The notes beneath the pieces are model-generated. The model was not told the origin of the DNA, ran no database searches, and saw nothing but the letters and a program-made list of their open reading frames with translations. A DNA stretch of 64,000 nt from Apostichopus japonicus. Lineage: Eukaryota; Echinodermata; Holothuroidea; Aspidochirotida; Stichopodidae. Made by a program: the position numbers and the translations under genes. Shown here one piece after another: positions 1 through 18,835 of the stretch (the first letter of the stretch is position 1; every line of letters begins with the position of its first letter). Location: NCBI RefSeq assembly GCF_037975245.1, contig NC_092563.1, forward strand, positions 13,814,001 to 13,878,000. The letters run 5' to 3'.

Positions 1-882
1 TGTTATACTGTTGGGTGTTTGTTTTTTGTGTTTTTTTTTTGTGATAAACCAATGACCCGAATTACATGCAAACCAGTCTGAACCAGACGACAATTTTTTT
101 ATGAAAACAAGAAATTTGGTTTTTAAGTTATTACGCAGTTACTTTGATAGCGTAAAATAACATATCGTGTGTAGTAGACGTTGTGTAACGTGTTTCAACA
201 CGGGAATGGCAATCCGATAGATGTTTCGATATTAACTGTTTTCGTTTAAATACACGACCCAATTAAAATCATTATCCTCCCCACCCCCCCCCCCCATCCC
301 CCAATCATCGTGCTTTCCGATGTGATAGTTCACATATAAAGGAATCCCAATACATTTGCTTATAATATGAAAGAGATTTAGACATTTCTACAGAACACAC
401 AAGATGACTGAATGTCCCAATGAGGAAAATTTCCTCGAATGTTGTAATAAAAACAGTTTAAGAATGTTGACCAAAAGGTGACTATATTTGAGTATATTTG
501 GTGGCCAATACAGCATACCTGTAAACCACAATATCTCATTAACAGACGATGGTTTTTATTTGCTATTTGGAAGGAATTGTTATTCCGGTCATCGTTGTTA
601 TAATACGAAAGAGTGGTTTTATTGTTGTTGTTTTTTTCCTTGTCGGTTCATGGATATCGTGTATTCGGGACCAACGACATGATTGCCATAATAGAAATGA
701 TGATAGTAATAACAATACAACATAACAATAAATAATAACAATAACAATAATAATAAACACAGCAACATGTGATTAATCGAAGGGAGTGTTTTTCATGTTA
801 CTGTAACAATTAGTCGAAGAGGATATAACTTCGGTTTCTCAAAATAGTGAAATAAATCGAAATGTCCTTGTCCTTTATACAG
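1..882. other. Left edge: no exon recognised
   Basis: No open frame here has convincing splice sites or a recognisable domain. It is most likely an intron or the upstream part of the CUB/EGF/HYR gene whose first visible exon starts at 883. A poly-C tract lies near 285-300 and AT-rich simple sequence near 700-760. Confidence 0.5.
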
Positions 883-9569
<8,687 letters not shown>

Positions 9570-10249
9570 ACTGCAAGCTATAGACAGAAAAAAGGTTGTA
9601 TCACGTGACGATTGGATTTAGTAAAAAAAAACTCCAAAAGATTGAAAATACTTGATACTGCTTTTATGACGTAAATTGTCTACATGCAGAACAAATATGC
9701 TTCTGTGAATATTCAAAGACCAAAATTAAAAGAAAATGATAGCACTATTGTTTATATTGATCACCAGTTTCATTTGAAGTAGATCGATATTACAACAAAT
9801 CGCAAAACAATTTGTAGAATTTTTAATCCAAGGGAGATTGCTTATCATGATGCAACGATTTCCAATCTGATAAATTTGATGAGAGGGGGGGGGGGGGGGG
9901 AGTGTTATAGTCTGCGAAAGTGATATATTGCAACTTGTCTTCCAAAAATCACATCATTTCGTCGGAACTCATGCACGAAACGGGTCCTTAAACTGCATTA
10001 TATTTTATACTGTAAACTCTACATAGGTAAACCGCATTGTTTGATCGACCGAGCATTAAAAAAAAAAAAAAATCATCAAATGAAAAAAAAAAAATCCGCT
10101 GGCTATGACGTCACGATGACATAGCTCGGGGACTATGCTGTGACGAAAATATTACACACCATAAATCTTTCATAAAAACTGGTATGAACGTTTCTTCGTT
10201 AAATAACTGATTAAATCTAACGGTTAAAAATGTATGATTTTTATAGGGA

Positions 10250-10252
<3 letters not shown>

Positions 10253-10291
<39 letters not shown>
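10253..10291. repeat. (TA)n microsatellite
   Basis: Pure TA alternation of about 39 bases in the spacer. Confidence 0.9.
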
Positions 10292-10293
<2 letters not shown>

Positions 10294-11276
10294 GAAAACA
10301 AAAGTGAACAAGATATGACTAAAAAATGATTTTTTAATAAAACAAAGAAATTACTGGCTAATTAGGGATTCGATATAACCATCAGAAACAGCTATGCAGA
10401 TACATTTTTTTTCACATCTATCAACAAACGAAAAAAACGGATAAATATGAAATTCGTTTGCATATCGGTATTTAACTGTAATTAAACGTTAAATAAACAA
10501 TTAATATTCATATGACTTGATTTTTAGGTATGATGACATAAACTGTTTTGATATTTTTCATTTCTTATTATTCTTATGTAAAAAATTTTCTATAACCGCT
10601 GTCTCATGACGTCAGCATAGCGTTACAGGATTAACACGCATACACACAAAACAAAAACAATATATATAATAAATAATTAATTAATTAATTTTAAATTAAT
10701 TAATTTTAAATTAATTAATTTCAGTTATGTCACAGCGAATAATTTATTAAACTTCTTACGTAATATCCCAAACGTCTTTTTCAACATTTAAAATATTAAC
10801 CTAGAAATAAATTATCGAAGAGACGAAAAACCTAAACAAAACAAAACGGGGAGGGGGGGTGGACAGTAATAATTTTACCATTTTCACAAACTAACAACTA
10901 GATTCTGAACTATTTCCGAACAATTATAAGTCTTTTGTAAGCTATTGTAGTTTAATACAAAATTGGTAGGTGTAATGTTTAACATTTTTGTCTTCACATA
11001 TCTAAATACTGAATACAACAAATTAATCTTTACTTACAACGTAAAATGACGTTCAGTTTGCAACATCTAGCCATCGATTTGAACGTCATTGAGCCATATA
11101 TACATTGCCCTTTATATTACCTATGATATACCGGTACGTGGGTAGTGGGGAAAGGGGGGGATACATGTGTCGTGCAAACTGTCGAATGTTTCCATTTTTA
11201 ATATGAGGCACGAACCCTGAACTTTAGACGTTACATGGATATGCTTGAATGCGCAGGAATGATAATGGTTCTTCAG

Positions 11277-11373
11277 GGACACAAAACCGGAGCACCTCTA
11301 GAAGAAGAGCAATAAACACACGGAAAGAAAGTCGGAATGTATGAGTTACAAAATAACGATGATGGCGGGAATT
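11277..11373 (+). pseudogene. Decayed copy of the CUB/EGF/HYR protein's C-terminal tail
   Basis: After an acceptor-like CTTCAG, the sequence reads GHKTGAPLEEEQ then stop. The real tail at 9470-9512 reads GHKPGAPLEEEI. Nucleotide similarity continues past the stop: GGAATGTATGA and GATGGCGGGA match the real exon's end with indels. The rest of the exon, including the membrane helix, was not found next to it. It is a remnant of a duplicated terminal exon. Use as an alternative 3' exon is less likely because the splice phase does not fit the visible upstream exons. Confidence 0.7.
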
Positions 11374-12099
11374 AAGGGCATTTCTATTCATATCGAACGA
11401 AAAGTTGGTACGTTGTCGTTTCAGGTTATAACCGGGAACTATATAAGTATAACTACATGTTGAGGTTGAAATCTCACAAGATCAGCATAATTCATGGTTA
11501 TGTATGTTAATTGTCACTGTTATGTTTTAAGGCACTCTTTTGTTTATGTGGAATAAATACAATCACTATATAGACCAGGTAAAAGTGAATTCATGCAAAA
11601 TGTATTTAACAAATTTTGATTTGCGATATAGGCCCGCTAGATATCGCTTGCAACATCGCCTTCACTCGTGTTCATATAACCCCTGTTACATACGTGAGGA
11701 AATGTACATCACGTGTGAATCCAAATGCCCAAAACTGTCCACCTGTGCCGTAGTATTCAATACCACTTCAATACCAATACCACTATTTGTACCGTCAATA
11801 CCAGTGCTTTGAAGCAGGATATTGGAGGACAGTTTAGAGAGGTATTAGCATTAGAGAAAATGTCCCAACTGGCTGGGGGATCCAACAATATGAAACTATC
11901 TGCATGGTGGAATATGTTATTGAAAAAAGACAACGGTGACCAATCATGTGGAACTATGGCCGTATTTCACTCCGGCTGGTTTGATAACAAAGTCCTTGTG
12001 CAGTTAAAAAGTTGTCACATTCAGAACGATATTTTGTTTTATATACATTACTTAGTAAAGACGACTGTACAGGCTTTTTCGTTACAACATTATTACCAG

Positions 12100-12102
<3 letters not shown>

Positions 12103-12152
<50 letters not shown>
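12103..12152. repeat. (TA)n microsatellite
   Basis: Pure TA alternation of about 50 bases. Confidence 0.9.
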
Positions 12153-12154
<2 letters not shown>

Positions 12155-14783
12155 TTTATTTACCCTTTAGATCATTTGATATACACTTGACATCTAATGA
12201 TATGATATCGTATTGCCTATTTGTCTTTCTTACTTTCGGCTGTATACGACACAGATTCTGCTCAACACTAACATGATTTAATGTATCACACGGTTTCGTG
12301 TAGCGGCATTAGATCTTTTGTGTATTATTTCACCGCTGTTGTTACCACATAGTGAGGTTGTTATTTTGATTCAAGAGGTTATATACTCAGTGTATATGTA
12401 ACTTAAATCACAGTATTTTTTACTATTTATTACAGCGGTTAATCGTATATTATTACGCGGGTTCGTAAAAAATGTCTTTCTAAGAAACTCAACTCCTGAT
12501 TACCGTATAAAGTAAACGAAGTTATTAAAAAACAGTGTACATATTTTAGTTTGTAAATATTATTAATATCCAAGGGCTTTCCTCAATAAATTTATATCAT
12601 CTATTGAAAATTTGGGTTTCTTTGGCCATTACTTCAAGCTTCCGTGAAATGCACATGAGAAAAATATTAATCCAATTTCGCTGATCGAGTGGCTTGGTCC
12701 TTCCAGTTCGCTCTTGTCAGGAATTCAAACTCAAGCATCCTTAAAACATGTGTGCATGTGGGTATCCTTTTTAATGAAAGTCACCCAGGAAAGAACCTGG
12801 GCACGAAAAACCGAACGACTGATCCGCTCTCAACCCCAGTCCCCTTGCATCGAGACTGACTGTGTGATCATCGTCAGGTGTGAATAACGATTCCCCTATA
12901 GAAAGAGGGAACATAATGCTACACACGACCTTAGCCAAATGGCCGAGAAGCAAGAAGGCCATGTCTGCGCGTGGATACTGTATATGTACTTGATTTGAAT
13001 TTAGACTAGAGACTTGAACAGATGGGTTCTAAGATCTCACTCAAGATTTGCCGCGAACTTCTCCCAAAACGTTTGACTTCTAACTTGGTGGGTAATGTAG
13101 GCGTCGGCGGGTGGGGGGCTGTGATTGACACTTACGTCTCCTAGAAAAGAGCAGCAAGGAATATCTCAAAATGATATAACCTTAGGGGCTTCTCAACTGG
13201 AACCCCGCTGGGGCTTTTAAATACATTCCAATGACATTGAATGTTTCTCTCACCTATATTTTTTTTTTGTACTTAACATCTGAAAGGTAAAAAATGCATA
13301 GCTCGAGTCCCCAGGATCGTCCCACCAGGGTTTAGAATACATTCCGGAGAAACATAATCTCTGACATGTGTTCTCGTGTTTTAAACTCGCTACGGGGGAA
13401 CACTCTGTCAAAATGACAAAATATGGTACGGTCTTGAATCTTCAATCTGGAGAAAGGCCCCCAGACAGCGTTACAAGTACAAATCACCCACTGAAGTCGA
13501 CCCACCATAAAAAACCTCCCGATACCCAACGGAATTGGAATTCAAAGAAATCCTGTCCTCAACAGAGAACACCGGCTAGTGCCTGGGCCTATTGGGTGGA
13601 AAATATGACTCTCCTTTTGGGGCAAATTTACATTGCTGCACCTTGTCGCTATATGCCATTCCAGCCCCAGTCATCCAGCAAAACCAGATCAATTTTGACG
13701 CTAAGCCGACTAATTTTTGTTATCGTAAACCGGGTTTATCTATTTATACAGTTAATAGTAAACGGTATTTGAAAATCCGAAGTGTGCTTGCCCTCCAGTT
13801 AGTTTGCCTGCGGCCACGCCCACGGTGGGTATGCACCTATAGCCGAGGGTGTAGTCCCGCCGTGATTTATTACGTCACTGTGCAGAAGTTAAAGGTCAAA
13901 TAAACTTACCGCACACACATTTTGGCAACAATACGCACATGCTAAAGTGAAAAACTGGCGGAAACTCTCAAAGTTAGGATGTCAGACTCAGGTTAACGGA
14001 GGTCAATGGTTCAAAATGGCCAAAGATGTGAAGCGACTCCATCCAAACAGCAAGATTTCAAAGTTTGGGTTATGAGGTGTAGTGCCTCCTTGACTTATGA
14101 TGTCATGCGGTTCATGCGGTTTGGGTGAAATTGTTACTGATGTCAGATATAGACCACATAAAAGAGGAACCTTTTTTCTTTAATGTGGTGCTAACCGAAC
14201 CTCTCATCTAGGTCGATAACTCAAATTAATCGAGTAAGAAGAAAGAAAAAAAAACAATACCTTTCTTATTTATGCACTAATTGAACAACACACACACGAC
14301 CGCAGTTAAGCATAATACACACACACACGACCGCAGTTGTAGTACTGTGTGTCATGTCTAACTGTCCTTTTTCTCTTAGTAGCTGCTTTTTAGAGTCTGC
14401 TCTTAGTGGCTGCTACCTTCAATGTGGCCTTTCTTACGACCTGTATCTTATAAGTTATGCACAGGGGAGCGATAGCTCCTACTAGTCTATGGAACGCGAA
14501 TAGGGCAAGCTTATTTCGTTGCTAAGTTTAACGGAATTTTAGACATCAACGTGAGTTTGAGCAACAGCATGGTAAAACAGCAGCAACAACTTTAGTTTAG
14601 GCAACAACAAACTTAGATTAGACAACGTGGACGCGCGAAAAGGGCAAACTGAATTCGTTGTCTAAACTTACGTTGTTGCCATCGGCGCTGTTCAACAATT
14701 GCTTTACCACGTGGGCTTCATATGATTATTAAACGCAGGGGGTTGGCTCTTACGAAGATCTAGAGAGGACATGGTAAAAAAAA

Positions 14784-14900
14784 ATTATTACGTACGTACG
14801 TAATATTTATAACGTACGTACGTAATATTTATAACGTACGTACGTAATAAATATTATGTACGTACGTAATATTTATCACGTGCGTACGGTACGTGATAAT
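14784..14900. repeat. Array of ACGTACGTACGT palindromes
   Basis: Four to five blocks of the self-complementary word ACGTACGTACGT are separated by TAATATTTATA spacers, with a period of about 25-27 bp. The last unit is degenerate. Confidence 0.85.
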
Positions 14901-14921
14901 TTTACGTTCTATACTGAAGAT

Positions 14922-14925
<4 letters not shown>

Positions 14926-14998
<73 letters not shown>
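14926..14998. repeat. (TA)n microsatellite
   Basis: A pure TA alternation of about 73 bases between the ACGT array and the satellite. Confidence 0.95.
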
Positions 14999-15000
<2 letters not shown>

Positions 15001-15138
15001 TTTTTTATTTTTTATTAATATTACAACGTGCACACAATTGTTTCCGGGGACCTTAGCTCCCGTGTCGGAGAAATCCTGGAACCATCCCTGCATACCAAAT
15101 GGACGTTAACAAACATTACTGAGTTTTCTGCCTGTATT

Positions 15139-16510
15139 TAGTGAAAAAAAGCTTCAAACCCAAACCCTTCTTGGCGCATGTTGGCTGAAATGCGCCCAAA
15201 ACATTTCTTTACATTTCCTGCATGCATTTAGAGTATTTCCGTCATTGTTAAAAAAAATTCGCGTTTTCGACATGCCTTTAGTGAAAAGACCTCAACCTCA
15301 CCCCTTTCTGGCGCCTATTTGCTAAAATGCGCCCAAAACACCTTTTCACCCTGTCTTAACAAAATCATCTAGTTGTGAAAAATGTTGTGAAAAAAAAAAA
15401 AATCCGCGTTTTCGACCTACACTAACTGAAAAAAGTCTCATACCCCCACTCCATCCTTGCACATATCGGCAAACAACTTTTCCGCGTTTTCGACCTGCAT
15501 TTAGTGATAAAAGCCTCAACCCCCTCCCCTCACCCCTTCCTGTCGCATTTTGGCTGAAATGCGCAGATCAAAAACATTTCTTTTCCCTCCCTTAGCAAAC
15601 TCCTCTAGTTCCGGCTTTTCTTGAAAACATTTCCGCGTTTTCGACCTGCATTTTGTATAAAAAAAATTCCCCCCTCCCGCACCCCTTCCTGGCGCATATT
15701 GGCTGAAATGCGCCCAAAACACTTTTTTACCCTCTCTTGACAAAATCATCTAGTTTCGCCATTGTAAAAAAAAACATTTCGCGTTTTCGACCTACACTAA
15801 CTGAAAAAAAATCTCATACCCCCACTCCATCCTTGCGCATATTGGCAAACACTTTTTCCGCGTTTTCGACCTGCATTAAGTGAAAAAGCCTCAACATCCT
15901 TCCTCACCCCCTTCCTGGCATTTTGGCTGAAATGCGCCGGCCAAAACCCTTCTTTTCCCTCCCTTAGCTAACTCCTCTAGTTCCGCCTTTGCTAAAAACA
16001 TTTTCGCGTTTTCGACCTCCATTTAGTAAAAAAAAACAGCCTACAACCCCTCACCTTCCTGGCGCATATTGACTGAAATGCGCCGAAAACTCTTAACCTT
16101 CCGCCTTGACAAATTCTCTAGTTTCGCCATTCATTGTGTAAAAAAAAACATTTCCGCGTTTTCGACCGGCATTTAGTGAAACAAAATCTTCTATCCCCAC
16201 CCCTCCTGGCGCATACTGGCTGAAATGCTCTCAAAGTTTTTTTCACCCTCTCTTGACAAAATCATCTAGTTTCGCCATTGTAAACAAAAAAAACATTTCC
16301 GCGTTTTCGACCTACACTACCCTCCCTTGACAAAATAATCTAACTCATCCATTGTAAAGTACGATTTCCGCGTTTTCGACCTACATTTACTAGCTTTAAA
16401 CCCGCACCCCTTTTTGGCGAATATAGGCTGAAATGCGCCCAAAAGACTTCGTCACCCTCCCTTGACAAATTCCTCTCGTTTCCGCGGTTTCCGCGTTTTC
16501 GACCTTACTA
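15139..16510. repeat. Satellite-like array, unit ~147 bp
   Basis: The landmark CGCGTTTTCGAC recurs at about 15261, 15405, 15482, 15632, 15780, 15859, 16005, 16155, 16301, 16368 and 16493. Most spacings are 144-150 bp, with some half-units of 67-79 bp. Each full unit also carries TGGCGCATATTGGCTGAAAT and a CTCTAGTTTCGCC segment. Copies have diverged by substitutions and homopolymer indels. Apparent open frames inside it are by-products. Confidence 0.9.
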
Positions 16511-16544
16511 TATAGCAAGGTCGATAACGCGGAAACCGCGGAAA
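16479..16544. repeat. 28-bp-arm palindrome at the end of the satellite
   Basis: The arms 16479-16506 and 16517-16544 are inverse complements with one mismatch around a 10-base loop (ACTATATAGC). The arm contains the satellite landmark GCGTTTTCGACC, so the array ends in an inverted half-unit. The following ~75 bases repeat TTTCCGCGG several more times. Confidence 0.85.
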
Positions 16545-16743
16545 CCGTTGATATCGAACCCGGTTTCTCGATTTCCGCGGTTTCCGCGGTTTCCGCGTTT
16601 CCGCGTTATCGACCTGGCCATCTTCGTACGTTCTTGCTGCCTGGGTTTAGGAAAACAGTCCTGTGGACAAGGCCGCCTTTGTTCTTCGCATATACGGGAA
16701 GTTACTAGAGGAGCAAAGTGGGCGGGGTCAGCTCATGTATGTA

Positions 16744-17400
16744 CAAGGGCGGCGGAAGCACTTTCAATCTGGGGGGGGGGGGGCACCAACATCAAAGGGC
16801 ACTTTGCAGAAATTCCATTGGACTGATGCAGCATTATATTTAGTACCCTTTATAACTCTTATTGCATTATCTTATTTGCATATACACATCACTCCATCAA
16901 CGCCCCCCCCCCCCCACCCCCCCCCTCAAGGAAAATATGCATATAGCACTGCAATATCCAATGTGCAAATTGGGAAACAAGGAACAAGTTTTCTTTTGAG
17001 ACAAAATGAGGTGAAAACATGCTATATAGTTGCTAATGTAGGAATCATCTGAATTAGAGTTTAATTCTTGATAATATCTTAACATTTTTTTTTCCATTCG
17101 AAATAGCTTTGAGTTTGACCAACTAAAAGTCAGGGGCGTAGCCAGGATTTGCAAAGTTGTATGCACGACTATCTGAGCGGAGAGCCACCATCGGTTGGCG
17201 CGGAGCGTAAAAGAAATTTTTGGGTTTTACAAACCCCTTAGATGGCCGGAAACGGCCCTTCCCGAGTGTTCATTCTGGTTTCCTGGCCTCTAATTGCTAA
17301 CTTGAGACACCTCAATTTTTATGTAGAAAAAGGGCAAATTTTTAACCTGAGGAAAAGTGGGGGTACGTGCCCCCTGTGCCCCCCGGTTCCGCCGCCCTTG
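16744..17400. mobile_element. hAT-like non-autonomous element, 657 bp
   Basis: The ends are CAAGGGCGGCGGAA and its inverse, TTCCGCCGCCCTTG. Perfect 8-bp target duplications, TGTATGTA, lie at 16736-16743 and 17401-17408, the hAT signature. There is no transposase frame. The right part, from 17132, starts with CAGGGGCGTAGCCAGG and shares the hairpin core with the MITE at 7980, so one element may be nested in the other or share its end. Confidence 0.85.
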
Positions 17401-17767
17401 TGTATGTAGCATGGTGGAGAGCGTTGACCGGCTTGTAATTGGGTCGGGATATGTGTCAATCTTACTGACTATTTCGTAATTGGTCAGTAAATTAACGACG
17501 CGTATGTATATACAGCGCAAGTCGAATTTCGAACGAAATGCCCATATTTTTTATAACACGTGATTGGGCAATAACGTTAGTTTAGACAAGTTTAGACAAC
17601 AACGTAGGTTTAGACAACAACGTAAGCTTAGACAACAATGTAAGTTTGAGCAACAACATGATAAAACAGCAGCAACAACCTTAGTTTAGACAGCGAAATA
17701 TGGTTGCCCTTTTCGCGTTCCATATTCGCGTTCCATAGACAAGTGGGAGCTATCGCTCCCCTGTGCA

Positions 17768-18835
17768 AAAATCGTATATTACGGAGTTGTGCATGGCTTC
17801 TAAAGACACGATTTCTTAAGAAGAACTTAAGCAGTTTCAAGTTGCGGATTGAAATCATTTCACTGTCATACAGGATCGAAATTATAAGGTCAATCAGACG
17901 GGAATTATAGGTATTTATCCGTTTAGTGGGTTAGGCTAAAAATAGTTCGTGTCGACAATGCCTAGGTTATCCTATTAATATTAGTATGATACTTGATAGG
18001 CTACTGTATATAAGGCCTAGGCGCGTTTACATGCCTAACATTATTTATAGTTTCAGTACCCTAGACCTAGGCTAGGCTATTGCCTAGGCCAACCAAGCTG
18101 TACCAATTCCACAGAACAGATTCATGTCATGTGAACTACCACATACCTTTTCCTGCAAATTTCCAGAATTTGAAGGGACATGTATGCACTGCCCATCCAT
18201 ACATGCTTTGCAACAATACAGATACTATTACTAAGCTAGGCTACTGTAGATGGATAGGTCTTGCGAACAAAAATTGACATCCCGGAAACTGAATCAATCC
18301 CATTCGTACTTTGGGTACTAATTTAGAATCTGTACCATTTGACTACCCGATCCCTAACCCTATTCCCTACTTCCTAACCCTAAACCCTAACCTTAATTCC
18401 TAACCCTATTCCCTACATCCTACCCTTTACAGTTGTTTACAGGGATTCTGCCGATTCGAAGTAAGCTTTCCCATCCATATGGTACGGATTCTAAAGTTAG
18501 GCCATACTTTTATTGTAGGTATATAGAAAGTTAACATGTTTTCAGATTTTCCTGGTGAGATTTTCGTTTTTGCTGTTACGAAATGGGTATGTAAAATAAT
18601 GAAGCCTAGACAATTGTAAACATGTAAGGTAGGCCTAGCAATATCTGCAACAACAAAAGGAGTTTAAATCCCTGATTGACCTCGTGAGAGGCCCTACGGG
18701 GAATAATAACATTGTTTTTATAATAATAGAATTATACATAGATATATAAATGATATAAGACCTAGTGCACTATGTGATTCTTTCTCACCTTCATCATATT
18801 GTTTGTTTCTGACAGAATAGCCATAGACAGTAACC
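17768..18835. promoter_or_regulatory. Upstream region of EMC4
   Basis: There is no coding signal. It contains a dense set of CCTAGG/AGGCCTA words (about 17960-18090 and 18600-18770) and degenerate telomere-like CCCTAA words (18351-18418). A spliced 5' UTR is possible: an acceptor-like TTTCTGACAG ends at 18815, just before the EMC4 start. Confidence 0.4.
18351..18418. repeat. Degenerate telomere-like CCCTAA repeats
   Basis: CCCTAACCCTA, CCTAACCCTAAACCCTAACC and CCTAACCCTA occur within 68 bases, with variant units such as TTCCCTA. This is the C-strand of the animal TTAGGG telomere word, about 420 bp upstream of the EMC4 start. Confidence 0.75.

Larger units (their letters stand above)
9570..14457. 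other. 3' UTR and gene-free spacer after the CUB/EGF/HYR gene
   Basis: A possible polyadenylation signal, ATTAAA, is at 9725-9730, 156 bases past the stop. (TA)n runs are at 10253-10291 and 12103-12152. The open frames at 11540-12276 and 13368-13903 have no recognisable domain, and one runs through a TA microsatellite. The only gene-related signal is the decayed tail copy at 11277. Confidence 0.6.
14458..17767. mobile_element. Repeat island bounded by ~44-bp terminal inverted repeats
   Basis: The left end (14458-14501, TGCACAGGGGAGCGATAGCT...) is repeated inverted at 17723-17767 with about two mismatches. Just inside, a second motif with GAGCAACA and AAAACAGCAGCAACAAC occurs at about 14551-14609 and 17641-17697, but in direct orientation. 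The interior holds a (TA)n run, a ~147-bp satellite, a palindrome and a nested hAT-like element. No target duplication is clear and no transposase frame is seen. It is either a large non-autonomous or foldback element, or two inverted copies of a small repeat. Confidence 0.5.

Noticed and set aside
488-760. Short open frames at the left edge
   Set aside because: No domain, no splice sites in a phase that joins the exon at 883, and simple sequence at one end.
11540-12276. 90- and 183-residue plus-strand frames
   Set aside because: No recognised domain; the longer one reads through a TA microsatellite. More likely spacer or old repeat.
15516-17166. Open frames within the satellite and hAT-like element
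   Set aside because: They follow the repeat unit and poly-G/poly-C tracts, and resemble no transposase.
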